64,000 bases of DNA from QKMZ01 sp012965515 (GTDB lineage Bacteria > Cyanobacteriota > Vampirovibrionia > Obscuribacterales > Obscuribacteraceae), in assembly GCA_937879965.1 (NCBI GenBank), contig CALFMP010000004.1, forward strand, positions 310,001 through 374,000, given 5' to 3'. Shown piece by piece: positions 50,002-59,548 of this stretch. Each line of letters opens with the position of its first letter. Positions within the stretch are counted from its first letter, which is position 1. The notes below the pieces were generated by a model. The model saw only the letters and a list, made by a program, of their open reading frames with translations. It was not told the origin of the DNA and did no database searches. Both the position numbers and the translations under genes were made by a program.

Positions 50002-50631
50002 TCACGTTAATTGATGCGAACCCAAGAGTTTCAGACTAAAGCGAACCAGCTCTTCGACATCTTCTATTGCTGCTTCTTCTCTGGCTTTCTTCAAGGTCAT
50101 ATTGATTTCGGTAGGCGTATAGCCCAGCCCTTCGAGGATCGCTTCGACTTCCTCTTCCACTTTCGAAGCTGCCTTATCGTCGCTGCTGCTGTCGATCCCC
50201 TTGCGTCCGACCCACTCTTCGATCTTTGTTTTCAATTCCAAAATAATGCGCTGTGCCACTTTTGCACCGACTCCTGGTGCCTGACTGATCAGCTTTTGAT
50301 TCTCAGAAAGCACCGCATCGACGAGCTGTTGGACCCCGAGTGTGCCCACCACGGCAAGCGCTAGTTTTGGCCCGATGCCGGAAACAGTCTGAAGAATCGC
50401 GAAAAGCTCGCGCTCATCCTGGCTGCCGAAGCCGAATAGCGTCCATTCCGTCTCACGAATAATCAGTGAAACTGGCATCACAGTCTTCTCTCCGATGGCG
50501 CCCTGTGTGAGCAAGGTGCGTTTGGAGACAATCACCTCAAAGCCAATACCGCCGACATCCAGGACCATCCGGTCCGCCTGTCCGCTTGTAAGCTCTTTTT
50601 CTCGAATTTCGCCCTTAAGATAGGCAAGCAT
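50002..50631 (-). CDS. ruvA: Holliday junction ATP-dependent DNA helicase subunit RuvA
   Basis: RuvA binds four-way junctions and loads RuvB. The 209 residues have the N-terminal OB domain (MLAYLKGEIREKELTSGQAD, VDVGGIGFEV-like VLDVGGIGFEVIVS), the tandem helix-hairpin-helix region (LQTVSGIGPKLALAVVGTL and ISQAPGVGAKVAQRIILELK), an acidic linker, and domain III (VEAILEGLGYTPTEINMTLK) that touches RuvB. No ruvB or ruvC lies next to it. tRNA-Pro is encoded 46 bp upstream on the same strand. Confidence 0.94.
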   Translation of the reverse strand: MLAYLKGEIREKELTSGQADRMVLDVGGIGFEVIVSKRTLLTQGAIGEKTVMPVSLIIRETEWTLFGFGSQDERELFAILQTVSGIGPKLALAVVGTLGVQQLVDAVLSENQKLISQAPGVGAKVAQRIILELKTKIEEWVGRKGIDSSSDDKAASKVEEEVEAILEGLGYTPTEINMTLKKAREEAAIEDVEELVRFSLKLLGSHQLT

Positions 50632-50677
50632 GCGACTTGTATTGCCTTTGTTCGAATCTTGAGGGTAAGAAGGAAAT

Positions 50678-50750
50678 CGGGGCGAGAGGATTTGAACCTC
50701 CGGCCTTCCGCACCCGAAACGGACACGCTACCAAGCTGCGCTACGCCCCG
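50678..50750 (-). tRNA. tRNA-Pro, anticodon CGG
   Basis: The 73 bases fold as a tRNA on the minus strand: acceptor CGGGGCG paired with CGCCCCG, D arm GCGC/GCGT with AGCTTGGTA loop, anticodon stem TCCGT/GCGGA with loop TTCGGGT giving anticodon CGG (codon CCG), variable AGGCC, and T arm GGAGG-TTCAAAT-CCTCT. The CCA end is not encoded. Confidence 0.95.
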
Positions 50751-50872
50751 ATATGGGTTGATTCTAGCACATCATATATTAGGAGTCCCTCAGGCCAGCC
50801 CGACTTCTGAAGGAGTTTTACGATGCGATTTAATGTTCCTAAGAGCCCATAGAGGCGGACTTCTAGAGATTT

Positions 50873-51787
50873 CTATTGGGCCATTAATGTAACGTTGCCT
50901 CCGCTGTTATGCCCCTGTTGCAAGGCGGCACGAGCGTGGGCCATGAGGACCTTGCCATCCTCATCCATTTTGTCTCCCCATTGGCAAATGCCAACGCTGA
51001 CTGTGATGTTCAATTCCATGTTATTGGCATCGAAAGGAGTGTCTTGGATTTTGGTACGCAGGCGCTCGGCCACTTCGATGGCGCCTGTCGAATTGGTGCA
51101 AGTCAACACGACAGTGAATTCGAATTCCGCAGTGCGTACAACAATGTCCGAATCACGCATTTGCTGATCGATCATTTTGGCAAGTTTGTTGATTACTGCA
51201 TCGCACTCTTCGCGGCCTATGGCGCGGTTCAACTCTTTGTATTGATCGACTTCCACAACAACAATGCTGAGCGGTACCTTGTAACGCTTCGATTGGCGAA
51301 TGCCGGTTTTCAGAAACTCATTGAGGTAGCGCGCGGTTTTGAGCTCGGTAAGAGGATCCGTGAGCGATAACTCTCTTAACTGTTGTTCTTTGGCTCTCAA
51401 TTCGTCGCGTAGTGTCTTTTCTCGCAGAACTGATTTGACTCTGCTCAAGAGTTCTTGAGGCTCGAACGGTTTGAAAAGCACGTCTTCCATATCGCTCGGT
51501 GTTTTCAAATCTTGTAAAGTCTGATCCCTTGAGCCCAGAAAGATTATCGGAATGTTTGCCGTGCGTTCATCGGCCCGCAGCCGGTTGAAAACTTCTACAC
51601 CGCCAATCAGGGGCATATGCAAGTCGAGGACGATGATATCCGGCAATTTGACCTTGCATGCAGCAATCGCTTTGAAACCGTCGTTTGCTGAAGCCACCTG
51701 ATAGCCGGCTTTTTTCAAAAGGTCAGTAAGAGCAATGGTATGGGCCTGCTCGTCGTCCACTACCAGTATGTTGGGGCTTTCCTTCAC
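50873..51787 (-). CDS. response regulator with a degenerate GGDEF domain
   Basis: The receiver domain at residues 5-120 begins ILVVDDEQAHTIALTDLLKK, with phosphoacceptor Asp in DIIVLDLHMPLIGG and Lys in DVLFKPFEPQELL. A coiled linker (LRDELRAKEQQLRELSLTDP) leads to a GGDEF-type fold (LTELKTARYLNEFLKTGIRQ, LSIVVVEVDQYKELNRAIG). The signature loop reads RTAEFEFTVVL where an active cyclase has R-x-G-G-D-E-F, so cyclase activity is unlikely; ISVGICQWGD is kept. It may bind GTP or c-di-GMP, or act by protein contact. It stands between tRNA-Pro and the DUF309 gene, separate from any sensor kinase. Confidence 0.88.
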   Translation of the reverse strand: MKESPNILVVDDEQAHTIALTDLLKKAGYQVASANDGFKAIAACKVKLPDIIVLDLHMPLIGGVEVFNRLRADERTANIPIIFLGSRDQTLQDLKTPSDMEDVLFKPFEPQELLSRVKSVLREKTLRDELRAKEQQLRELSLTDPLTELKTARYLNEFLKTGIRQSKRYKVPLSIVVVEVDQYKELNRAIGREECDAVINKLAKMIDQQMRDSDIVVRTAEFEFTVVLTCTNSTGAIEVAERLRTKIQDTPFDANNMELNITVSVGICQWGDKMDEDGKVLMAHARAALQQGHNSGGNVTLMAQ

Positions 51788-51887
51788 GACATCTCTTTTC
51801 TAATAACACCTAAACCTGATGATACCCGCTCTCAAAGCATTTTTCACATCTGATTATCTGCCGTTTCCCCTTGTGCACGTTCATTTT

Positions 51888-52235
51888 TCAAGTCGCGAAA
51901 CCTATTGTTGGCATTTGAACTGACGTGTCTTCATTCTCAACGCTTCGTAGTGAGAGTTTGATCGTATTCAAATACGGCAAAACATCGATTTTCAGCGTAT
52001 CTGGAGCGACCGACTCAGCGCGGGCAACTGCTCGTGTCAGAAGCTTTCTGGCGCCTACACTATTGCCTCTGCCGAAGTGATAGTAAGCTACTGCCGCTTG
52101 GATTATTGATTGGACCAATTCCTTTTCATCGCCTGAAAGAGTATTCCAATAAACTTCCAGAGTTTCGTGTGCCTCAAAGAACTCACGTTTATTGAATTCG
52201 TCGATGCCTTTGATCAAAAGTGGATGATGATTCAT
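51888..52235 (-). CDS. DUF309 family protein
   Basis: The 115 residues carry the DUF309 core: GIDEFNKREFFEAHETLEVYW at the start (F-N-x-x-x-F-F-E-A-H-E-x-L-E-x-x-W), then ELVQSIIQAAVAYYHFGRGN. The family is a small helical bundle with conserved His and Glu that could bind a metal; its reaction is not known to me. It follows the hydantoinase-type gene by 56 bp on the same strand and may be the last gene of that operon. Confidence 0.87.
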   Translation of the reverse strand: MNHHPLLIKGIDEFNKREFFEAHETLEVYWNTLSGDEKELVQSIIQAAVAYYHFGRGNSVGARKLLTRAVARAESVAPDTLKIDVLPYLNTIKLSLRSVENEDTSVQMPTIGFAT

Positions 52236-52291
52236 TTGAATCTGTCTCTAGAGCCGGCGAGTGTTGTTTTCGATACAGACCGAATTTTGCC

Positions 52292-54541
52292 TCAACGGTC
52301 GATGCTGGCGATAGCGACGACTTTCGCGTCAGCCGGCAGCTTTTCTACTTCCGGAGCCGAAAGCGTAGTGACCTGTGAAGCATCCATCAGCCCGGACAAG
52401 TCCACTAGTTTTGGCCCAGCCAATAGAAAAATAGATGGTATCACTTTACCCGCGTCCCCCCACTGCGAATGGGCTTCGACAAGCTGATTGATGGCGCGTC
52501 CGGACTCTGATGGGGTGCTTACCAAACAGTCGCCGTCGCGCACTTGCAAGCGAATATTTCCGGAGCGATCGATGACTCGAATGGGATTGATTTCGCTTTG
52601 TATCAAGCCGAGAAACTTCTTCGAAGTTGCTTTGCCGCCGTACACGGAGAAGTGGTCAGTGCCGGCTTTCAGCGATACTGCTGCTGGTTGTGCATGCATT
52701 GATTCTGCTGCCAGCTGCAACTTTTCCTCATCGGTCAAATCTTTCTTCAGCTTGTCGGTATCCGTAACACTTGTTGCACCGCATGCAGTGGCGCGTATGA
52801 TGTTGGCACGAGAGTCGATCTCGACGTGAATTTCAATAGATGCCGGATCTGCTCCCATTTTTAGAACCGCGGTCTGAGCCTCATCACGCAATCTCAGAAT
52901 ATCGTCGTTCGAGGGGTTGACCACTTGGCGTTCGACCGTTTCTCTGATTAACGCTAAGGCAACGCCTATTGCTGAAACAACATCAGAGTGTTGCGACAGC
53001 TTGTGAGGAAGGTGCATCTTTTTGCCGAGGAACGGCACTATAGCTGCCGCGCCACCACCTCCACCCACGAGAGTGACCATTGTGGGATCCAGCTTATTGT
53101 CCTTCATTAAAGCTTGAACAACTGTTTCAACTTTTGCCGTCGCCAGCGTGAGCATGTCGTTGGCGAGTTTCTTCGGCTCTGTAGACAGCTCTTTTGCAAG
53201 ATTCTCGAATGCCACAGAAATGGATTCGTTATTGCCCTTTGCGCAATCGTCGTCAGCAACAAGACCCAAATAGTTGGATGCACATGTTGGAGTCAATGTG
53301 TATTTTGGTAGTTTTTCTGCATCGTTTTTACTTTCACTGTTTTCGTTTTCGCCATTTTTGCTCTGCGCACCGGTGGTGGCAGAACTTTCCGGATCCGCAA
53401 GTTCTAAATAATCCTTCGGATCGCCTTCAAAAGGCTGAATCAATCTCGATTTGAGTGTCATGGGCTTGTCTGTGAATGCTACATATTTCAGCCCGGCGAT
53501 GTGAGCACTGCGTGGACCAACATCGATCACTTCTCCAGGTGAACCGTTCTTTATCCTCGGCATGGAACCACCGGCGACACCAACTGTTCTCACATCGAGT
53601 GTGTTCGTATAAATCCTGTGGCCACCGATCTCGCCCGGCTTGATACGCGCCTTGCCATTGACGATCGCTGAGATGTCTGTACTGGTGCCACCTACTTCCA
53701 GGAAGATACCGTCCGATATGTGCAAATACATCATCGCCGCCGCCACACCTGCTGCCGGTCCGGAAAGCATTGTCAAAATCGGTCTCTCGCGCATTGCTGA
53801 GATGTCCATGACACCTCCGTCGGAACGCATAATCATCAGCGGCGCTTTGATGCCGGCTTCGCGTACGCTGCTCTCGGTCATGTTTGCACTCTCGAGCATT
53901 CGAGGCAGCATTGATGCGTTGATCACCGCCGTCCGCGTGCGCACTTTCAGTCCGTAAAGCTGGCTGACCTCCGAACCGCAAGTGGCAAGTATGCCCTTCT
54001 TTCTGGCCAGTTCAACAACCTTTTGCTCGTTGTTTGCATTGTCCACAGCGAACGCTTCGCTGGCTGCAATGGCGACTGCTCCTTGTTTCAACAGATCGTC
54101 CAAAACTGCATTGACTGCTTCATCTTTCAATGGTTGCGACGTGTCTATGAATCGATGGAACGTCTTCAAAAACTTTCCTGGAGCCAATTCAATTTTTCCA
54201 ACCTGGGTGGAAAGATTGGCCATGAAAGCATTAATACCGCTTCCCATGCCGACGATTCCTACCGTGGCGACGTCGCCTTCCAGGAGGGCGTTGGTAGCCT
54301 GGGTGGTCGAGTGAGCGATGAATGAAACACGCTCCGGTTCGATTTTCGCCTTATCTAAGAGCATTTGCAATGCGTCGATAATGCCCTTTGCGACGCCTTC
54401 CTTGGCTGTGTGGGTGGTGTGAACTTTTACCTTCTCGATCATTTCGAGAGTTTCAGCGTCGAGCACCACGGCGTGGGTAAACGTTCCACCTACGTCGATG
54501 CCGACGCGGACTTTCGATGATGTATTAGGCTTTTGTTTCAT
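52292..54541 (-). CDS. hydantoinase A / 5-oxoprolinase family ATPase
   Basis: The 749 residues start with the actin-like Hydantoinase/oxoprolinase N-terminal domain (VRVGIDVGGTFTHAVVLDAE) and continue with STTQATNALLEGDVATVGIVG, the hydantoinase A core (SDGGVMDISAMRERPILTML, SGPAAGVAAAM, EVGGTSTDISAIVNGKARIK) and LVGGGGGAAAIVPFLGKKMH. HyuA-type proteins cleave cyclic imides such as hydantoins or 5-oxoproline with ATP, usually with a HyuB partner. No hyuB is visible here, and this chain is longer than common HyuA by a C-terminal alpha/beta part. The transporter gene lies ten bases upstream, so import and ring opening of one substrate is the likely theme; the substrate is unknown. Confidence 0.87.
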   Translation of the reverse strand: MKQKPNTSSKVRVGIDVGGTFTHAVVLDAETLEMIEKVKVHTTHTAKEGVAKGIIDALQMLLDKAKIEPERVSFIAHSTTQATNALLEGDVATVGIVGMGSGINAFMANLSTQVGKIELAPGKFLKTFHRFIDTSQPLKDEAVNAVLDDLLKQGAVAIAASEAFAVDNANNEQKVVELARKKGILATCGSEVSQLYGLKVRTRTAVINASMLPRMLESANMTESSVREAGIKAPLMIMRSDGGVMDISAMRERPILTMLSGPAAGVAAAMMYLHISDGIFLEVGGTSTDISAIVNGKARIKPGEIGGHRIYTNTLDVRTVGVAGGSMPRIKNGSPGEVIDVGPRSAHIAGLKYVAFTDKPMTLKSRLIQPFEGDPKDYLELADPESSATTGAQSKNGENENSESKNDAEKLPKYTLTPTCASNYLGLVADDDCAKGNNESISVAFENLAKELSTEPKKLANDMLTLATAKVETVVQALMKDNKLDPTMVTLVGGGGGAAAIVPFLGKKMHLPHKLSQHSDVVSAIGVALALIRETVERQVVNPSNDDILRLRDEAQTAVLKMGADPASIEIHVEIDSRANIIRATACGATSVTDTDKLKKDLTDEEKLQLAAESMHAQPAAVSLKAGTDHFSVYGGKATSKKFLGLIQSEINPIRVIDRSGNIRLQVRDGDCLVSTPSESGRAINQLVEAHSQWGDAGKVIPSIFLLAGPKLVDLSGLMDASQVTTLSAPEVEKLPADAKVVAIASIDR

Positions 54542-54551
54542 GAATCACCGC

Positions 54552-55991
54552 CTAACTCATGGGGACGAATTTGAACGCCACTGCCAGGCATAGGCCGGCG
54601 ATCGTTGCCAGCCAGGCATATGGTGCAGTTTTCTTCAAAAGGGTTTGCGTATCGGTGCCCAGGTAGGTTGCAATCCAGATGTTGTGAGTATTGGTCGGGT
54701 CGCAAATGCCTTGAATTTGTCCGACAGACATCAGCATTCCCATAATCGCACTGGACGCGAGACTGGTTGATTTCTGAATCAATGCGACAAGCCCGCTACC
54801 CATGCCCCAGAGACTCAATGGTCCACGGTAGAGCGCAAGTGGAGCGGCCAGAGTGAAGATAATCACGTATGGTATTGCGGTTGTCGGAACAACCTGTCTG
54901 ACAATCGGTTCAATCGCACTGGCAATGTTGGGATGGCGCACTGCAGTAATCAGCATGCCAATGCCAATCATTAGCACCACAGCGGGAATTACTGAACTGA
55001 TTCCATCGATTATTGATCGCGTTAGCACCGTAATCGAATCTCGTTTCCATGTCGTCAACACACCGTATGTAATACCGGCCAGAAATGCAGGTATGAAATC
55101 CCAGTGGCATACAAGAACAAGTATTAGTGGGGTTATCGGTGTAAGCAGCGCCAGCCCGGAAATACCATCGGTTTTTCTCACATGCCTTGCTATTGCAAGG
55201 ACAATTAACCCGACAAAAATTGCCGAGACAATGGTTGTTGCAACCGGATCCGCTGTTGCTGCTGCTTTTGCTGCTGCCGGAGCTGCAGCCCTTTGCGACA
55301 GCATAGGAAAGGCGAAAAACTCTAGTACTAAAGCCAGTGCCAGATACTTCAAATTGCTCCAGTTTTTCAGCTCTACAACCAAGAATGTCACCACGATCAG
55401 AGCAATGATTGCTGCAAACGGAACAACAAATCCGATTATCGAACTCGGCTCTAAATGCAGGACATCCATATAGAGCGCCCAACCGGCGATATTGAACATA
55501 CCACCGAGGCTTATACCGAAAAGGAAAAGTGCACCGGCGGTGACACTGGATATGCTCAGCGAGAGCAGCGCTGGTAGTACTATGGTTCCAACCATGATTA
55601 CCGCGCCCAAACCGCCCAGCGTTGAGAACAAGAGGGCTGTTACGAGGGTCATCACAATGCCCAGAACAAACTGATTGTCACCCGAGAATTCTGCCACCCA
55701 ACGGATCAGCGACTTGGCGATACCCTGTTTGTTCATCAAATCAGCAAGCACAGCGCCGAACATTGTCGTTGTATAGGCACCATGCATTTTGACAGCACCT
55801 TGATTGATGACATCGGAGAGAATGTCCTTCTCGGGGATGCCGGACAAAATGGCCATCAAAATTGCCATCACCGGTAAAGCCAAAAGAGCAGATATGCGAC
55901 GGCTATACATCAGCATCGCCATGACCGCAAAGACGGCAAGACAGGCGATTCCAACTAGAGCGTGGTTTGATTCCGGCACAAAACAGTTCAA
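54552..55991 (-). CDS. permease of the GntP/CitMHS-like ion-transporter group
   Basis: The 479 residues have about 12 membrane segments, with re-entrant-looking Gly-rich stretches (LFSTLGGLGAVIMVGTIVLP and FGISLGGMFNIAGWALYMDV). MYSRRISALLALPVMAILMA, GTYTTTMFG-like GAYTTTMFGAVLADLMNKQG and SLWGMGSGLVALIQ recall the GntP and citrate-Mg/H symporter families. It is the first gene of a minus-strand unit with the hydantoinase-type gene, ten bases apart. It probably brings in the organic acid or cyclic imide used by that enzyme. Substrate cannot be read from the sequence. Confidence 0.78.
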   Translation of the reverse strand: MNCFVPESNHALVGIACLAVFAVMAMLMYSRRISALLALPVMAILMAILSGIPEKDILSDVINQGAVKMHGAYTTTMFGAVLADLMNKQGIAKSLIRWVAEFSGDNQFVLGIVMTLVTALLFSTLGGLGAVIMVGTIVLPALLSLSISSVTAGALFLFGISLGGMFNIAGWALYMDVLHLEPSSIIGFVVPFAAIIALIVVTFLVVELKNWSNLKYLALALVLEFFAFPMLSQRAAAPAAAKAAATADPVATTIVSAIFVGLIVLAIARHVRKTDGISGLALLTPITPLILVLVCHWDFIPAFLAGITYGVLTTWKRDSITVLTRSIIDGISSVIPAVVLMIGIGMLITAVRHPNIASAIEPIVRQVVPTTAIPYVIIFTLAAPLALYRGPLSLWGMGSGLVALIQKSTSLASSAIMGMLMSVGQIQGICDPTNTHNIWIATYLGTDTQTLLKKTAPYAWLATIAGLCLAVAFKFVPMS

Positions 55992-56041
55992 TTACTAACA
56001 GAGTAATGATCTTCTGTTTAAAACTTCTCTGTCAAGTAGAT

Positions 56042-58972
56042 CTACTTGTTTGTTTTCTTTGAAGAGTCTTTATTTGCTTTTGCAGCGGAACTGTCAGCGG
56101 AATTAGCCTGTTTGTTCGTCGAGGATTTCAGAGGTATGGTGGACTTGTCTGAAGGCGCAGGACTGCTCGGCGCAGTGGGTTTGACTGAATGACTTGGGAA
56201 TGACTCGAGAATCTTCTCTTCTTGTTGGCTTTCTTTCATTAGTGCGTTGAATCCATCTAAGATCTTCTTGCGGAGCGACTCAGGAGCATCTGGTTGAGAC
56301 TTCACTATCTCCATGGCTTGCTGATACAGCCCTTCTGAATTTGCATAATCCGAATTGTTCTTTTTAAGGACGGCCAAATTGTAAATCAGCTCCGCTTTAT
56401 CGAGCGGATTGAAGTCGGCAAACTGGTCGCTGTAAGCGATTACCTTCGGCAGAAGGTCTTCCAACTTGCTCTTTTGCTGAGCTACCAAATAAATGTCACA
56501 AAGGTCCAAATACGACTTCATGATCTCGCGCTTGTCGTATGGTCTGCTGCGAGCCAGTATCGCAATGGAGCGTTTTAACTTCGCTTCTCCGTTATTGCTG
56601 AGCCTTTTCAGGTCTTCGGCTGCGGTGGGAGAAAAGCCTGAGGTCTTGAATCTATTTTCGAAAGAAACGATCGCCAGGATGTCGATCAGATCATTTTCGG
56701 CGGACAATCGCAACGATTGAGCGATCGCCCAATACTGGCTCGGCAATTGATTGCGTAAGATTGGCAACAGTAAATTGATTTTTTTGCTGCTTTCCTTTTG
56801 TCTTTGGCTCATCAAATCAATGGTGGCGGCGGTGATCAATTTGAGAGTTTCGGGTCCGGACGCAGCAGCTTCCTGTGCCGATTGTTCGATTGTCTCGAGG
56901 GCTTTTTCACTGTCATTCATTTGCCAGTACAAGCAACCTTGCGCGTATTTGAGCATGGCTCGATCGCGAGTAAGCACGTCTGATTCCTCGCTCATCGCAT
57001 TGCTTGTCGCAGCCAGTAAATTGGCGGCTTCTCTCGACTTTCCGATGCCTGCCAGGTACTGTGATTGCTTTACGAGCAGCTCTGCAAAGTCAGGAAATCT
57101 ATTGACCATCAGCATCTTGATGTGAAGGTTCGCTTGCTCGAAGAGCTTGAGTGCTTCGCCTTCAGTTGGTGCAGAAAGTGCGAGATCTGTAGAGATTGCG
57201 GCTATTTTCATCGCCGCAACCTTCTGTTCTTCAGAAAGGTGGTCTGAATTTCTTGCTTCAGGACTTTCTGAATTGATAAACTTCTGCAATTCGGCGAGCA
57301 TCTCGTCGCGAGTCGGTGTCGGCTGTAATTTCTGCAACTGTTCTTTGTACTGCTCGCTTGGGTCCTGGAAAGAATCCGTGCCCGAAACTTTACCCTTGTC
57401 AAAATTCATGATTACGTAGCATAGATCGATCAATTGTTCGAGCGTGGTGCTCATAATCAAGTTGCGATTGTCATCTTTGATGTCATCGGCGTTTCGCAAC
57501 GCCTTGCGGAAATGTTCGTAGGCTAAGAAATAGTTGCCTCGATCAAAATAAGTTTCTGCAGTGTGTATGTCGTCTTGCCACCATCCCAACTCCTTGGATG
57601 ATTGTGACATTACTGAGATAGACACCGGTTCATCCTTCTCGCGCTTTTTGATACCCGTGTATACGTCGTAAATTTCTTTTGCAGTGAAAGCAACTAGCAG
57701 CAGCAGCGCTGATGCTGCCATAATCTTCCGCTTGCTGAGCGGCATTTTGCCTTCACCCTGCTTCTCCTGAATTGTGTCGGCGAGTTTTTTCTGAGTGCTG
57801 TTTGAAGCGCCTGACAGAGCCGCTTTCTTGTCGTCAGCGGCTTTTCTAGCCTCCGCTGCTTTTCTGGCTGATAAAGCGCTCTTGGACTCCTGCGCTAATG
57901 CCGCCGCCGCTGCTCTCGCCCCTGCGATTTTTGCCTTGTCCGACTCCTCGCGCGCTTTTGAATCACGGTTGGCCGTCTTTAGTTTTTCGTAAATCGGCTC
58001 AAGGTCTTCGGAAACATCTCCCATGGTTTGGTATCGATCTTTTCGCGCCTTTGCCATCAATTTCGATACCACTTCATCAAGCTCTTTAGCGCAGCTGAGA
58101 TCAGGGCGGACCTGTGTTAGTGGTTTGTGACTGTCATTGAAGTGCATGCCGACTGTGTCTGCAAAATCAACGCCAACGAAGGGCGCTTTTCCAGTCAAAA
58201 GTTCGTAGAACATGCAACCGAGTGAATACATGTCAGACCGCTCATCGAGCCGTTCACCGCGGCATTGCTCGGGGCTCATGTACAGAGGGCTGCCGAAGAC
58301 CTCGCCTGTTTCTGTAAGCCGGAGTCCTTCGTTTTCTTCCACTTTTGCGATGCCGAAATCGATGATTTTTACCAACTCGGCTCCCGTGTCCGGATCCTCG
58401 ACGAGCATGACGTTGCTGGGCTTTAAATCTCGGTGGACGACGCCTTTGTTGTGAGCGTGGCGCAGAGCGTCAACACACTGCTTGATAATTGACACTGCTC
58501 GGAAGGCGGGCAAAGCCTTTTTCGGTGCCATTACATCAGAGAGAGAGACGCCTTTGAGGAAGTCCATGACGAGGTAAGGTTCGGCGCTATCAGCGTCTCC
58601 GAACTCGTATACCTTGATCAAATTGGGGTGGTCGAGCTTGCTGAGGGCGATGCCTTCCTGGACGAAACGCGCTCGTGCCTTCTTGTCGAGTTTGCGCTTG
58701 TAGGCTAAAACCTTAATTGCCACATGCCGCTTGAGATTTCGATCGTGTGCTTTGTACACTGCGCTCATGCCGCCTTTGCCGATGAGCTCAATGATTTGGT
58801 AGTTCTTCCCGAATACAAAGCCCGGATTCAAATCCCTAGATGGGTTCGTGGCGCCGGGCATGTTCACCATCACCGTGGCCTTCGAATCATCTTGACTTTC
58901 GCTCAGCTCAGCATCAGCGCCAGCTTTAAGCTGTTCGCCTTTGCGAATCTGTTTTTCAGGGATCTCTGGCAC
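56042..58972 (-). CDS. Ser/Thr protein kinase with membrane span and outer TPR domain
   Basis: The 976 residues start with a cytoplasmic kinase domain (about 50-310): glycine loop LIGKGGMSAVYKAHD, Lys in VAIKVLAYKR, canonical catalytic loop VHRDLKPSNVML, DFG in IIDFGIAKVEE, and SPEQCRGERLDERSDMYSLG. An Ala/Lys-rich juxtamembrane stretch (about 330-415, many AARKAAEARKAADDKKAAL words) leads to one membrane span (IMAASALLLLVAFTAKEIYD). The outer 500 residues are TPR-like helices (YFDRGNYFLAYEHFRKALRN, AKYAQGCLYWQMNDSEKALE-like), ending in a Ser/Lys/Pro-rich tail. This is the PknB plan with a TPR sensor instead of PASTA. It is the only one of the three kinases here with an orthodox HRDLKP loop. 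Confidence 0.93.
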   Translation of the reverse strand: MPEIPEKQIRKGEQLKAGADAELSESQDDSKATVMVNMPGATNPSRDLNPGFVFGKNYQIIELIGKGGMSAVYKAHDRNLKRHVAIKVLAYKRKLDKKARARFVQEGIALSKLDHPNLIKVYEFGDADSAEPYLVMDFLKGVSLSDVMAPKKALPAFRAVSIIKQCVDALRHAHNKGVVHRDLKPSNVMLVEDPDTGAELVKIIDFGIAKVEENEGLRLTETGEVFGSPLYMSPEQCRGERLDERSDMYSLGCMFYELLTGKAPFVGVDFADTVGMHFNDSHKPLTQVRPDLSCAKELDEVVSKLMAKARKDRYQTMGDVSEDLEPIYEKLKTANRDSKAREESDKAKIAGARAAAAALAQESKSALSARKAAEARKAADDKKAALSGASNSTQKKLADTIQEKQGEGKMPLSKRKIMAASALLLLVAFTAKEIYDVYTGIKKREKDEPVSISVMSQSSKELGWWQDDIHTAETYFDRGNYFLAYEHFRKALRNADDIKDDNRNLIMSTTLEQLIDLCYVIMNFDKGKVSGTDSFQDPSEQYKEQLQKLQPTPTRDEMLAELQKFINSESPEARNSDHLSEEQKVAAMKIAAISTDLALSAPTEGEALKLFEQANLHIKMLMVNRFPDFAELLVKQSQYLAGIGKSREAANLLAATSNAMSEESDVLTRDRAMLKYAQGCLYWQMNDSEKALETIEQSAQEAAASGPETLKLITAATIDLMSQRQKESSKKINLLLPILRNQLPSQYWAIAQSLRLSAENDLIDILAIVSFENRFKTSGFSPTAAEDLKRLSNNGEAKLKRSIAILARSRPYDKREIMKSYLDLCDIYLVAQQKSKLEDLLPKVIAYSDQFADFNPLDKAELIYNLAVLKKNNSDYANSEGLYQQAMEIVKSQPDAPESLRKKILDGFNALMKESQQEEKILESFPSHSVKPTAPSSPAPSDKSTIPLKSSTNKQANSADSSAAKANKDSSKKTNK

Positions 58973-59182
58973 CTGACTTCGTTAATCTCCCTCAGATACG
59001 CTTAGCGCATCTGCCCCCCTTAAATGTTCTACCCCAAAAACTGCGATTTGTTGAGCTTTAAACCATTCGAGCAAACTTAAAAGAGTTTGCTTCGCCTTTT
59101 CTATTTATGCTAATCATATGAAAGGCAAGCAATTGGTAAGAAATCTGTCTTAGTACCAAGAGACTGACGTGTCTGATCTGAA

Positions 59183-59548
59183 ATGAGTATCGCCACATTC
59201 TTCGTTTTTCACTTCGTGCAGATCGTGCTGGTCGAATCGATAGTGATGTGGCGTCTTAAATGGGGAACGTTCAGGCATTCGCTGGTCGATGCTCTGATGA
59301 TGAATTTTGCTTCCATACTAGGGCTATTGTTAGGACTGGCGCCTTTGATACGTGGCGCAGGACCGTTTGGTTTGATGCTCTTTTGCACGTACAGTTTGAT
59401 GGTTGAGACAGTTACTCTAATGCTGCTAGAACGGCATCCCTGGAAAAAGGTGGTTAGCACAGTTTTGATTGCCAATTTGTGCAGTTGCGTCCTTTTGGCA
59501 GGCGAGAGCTTTATGAACTGGGCTGACTTTTCGGGACTTTTTAGATGA
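59183..59548 (+). CDS. small membrane protein
   Basis: The 121 residues hold four hydrophobic segments (ATFFVFHFVQIVLVESIVMW, MMNFASILGLLLGLAPLI, FGLMLFCTYSLMVETVTLML, STVLIANLCSCVLLAG). It overlaps the start of the TPR lipoprotein gene by four bases (ATGA), so both are translated together. No family recognised. Divergent from the kinase gene. It may anchor or assist the lipoprotein; that is inference. Confidence 0.72.
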   Translation: MSIATFFVFHFVQIVLVESIVMWRLKWGTFRHSLVDALMMNFASILGLLLGLAPLIRGAGPFGLMLFCTYSLMVETVTLMLLERHPWKKVVSTVLIANLCSCVLLAGESFMNWADFSGLFR

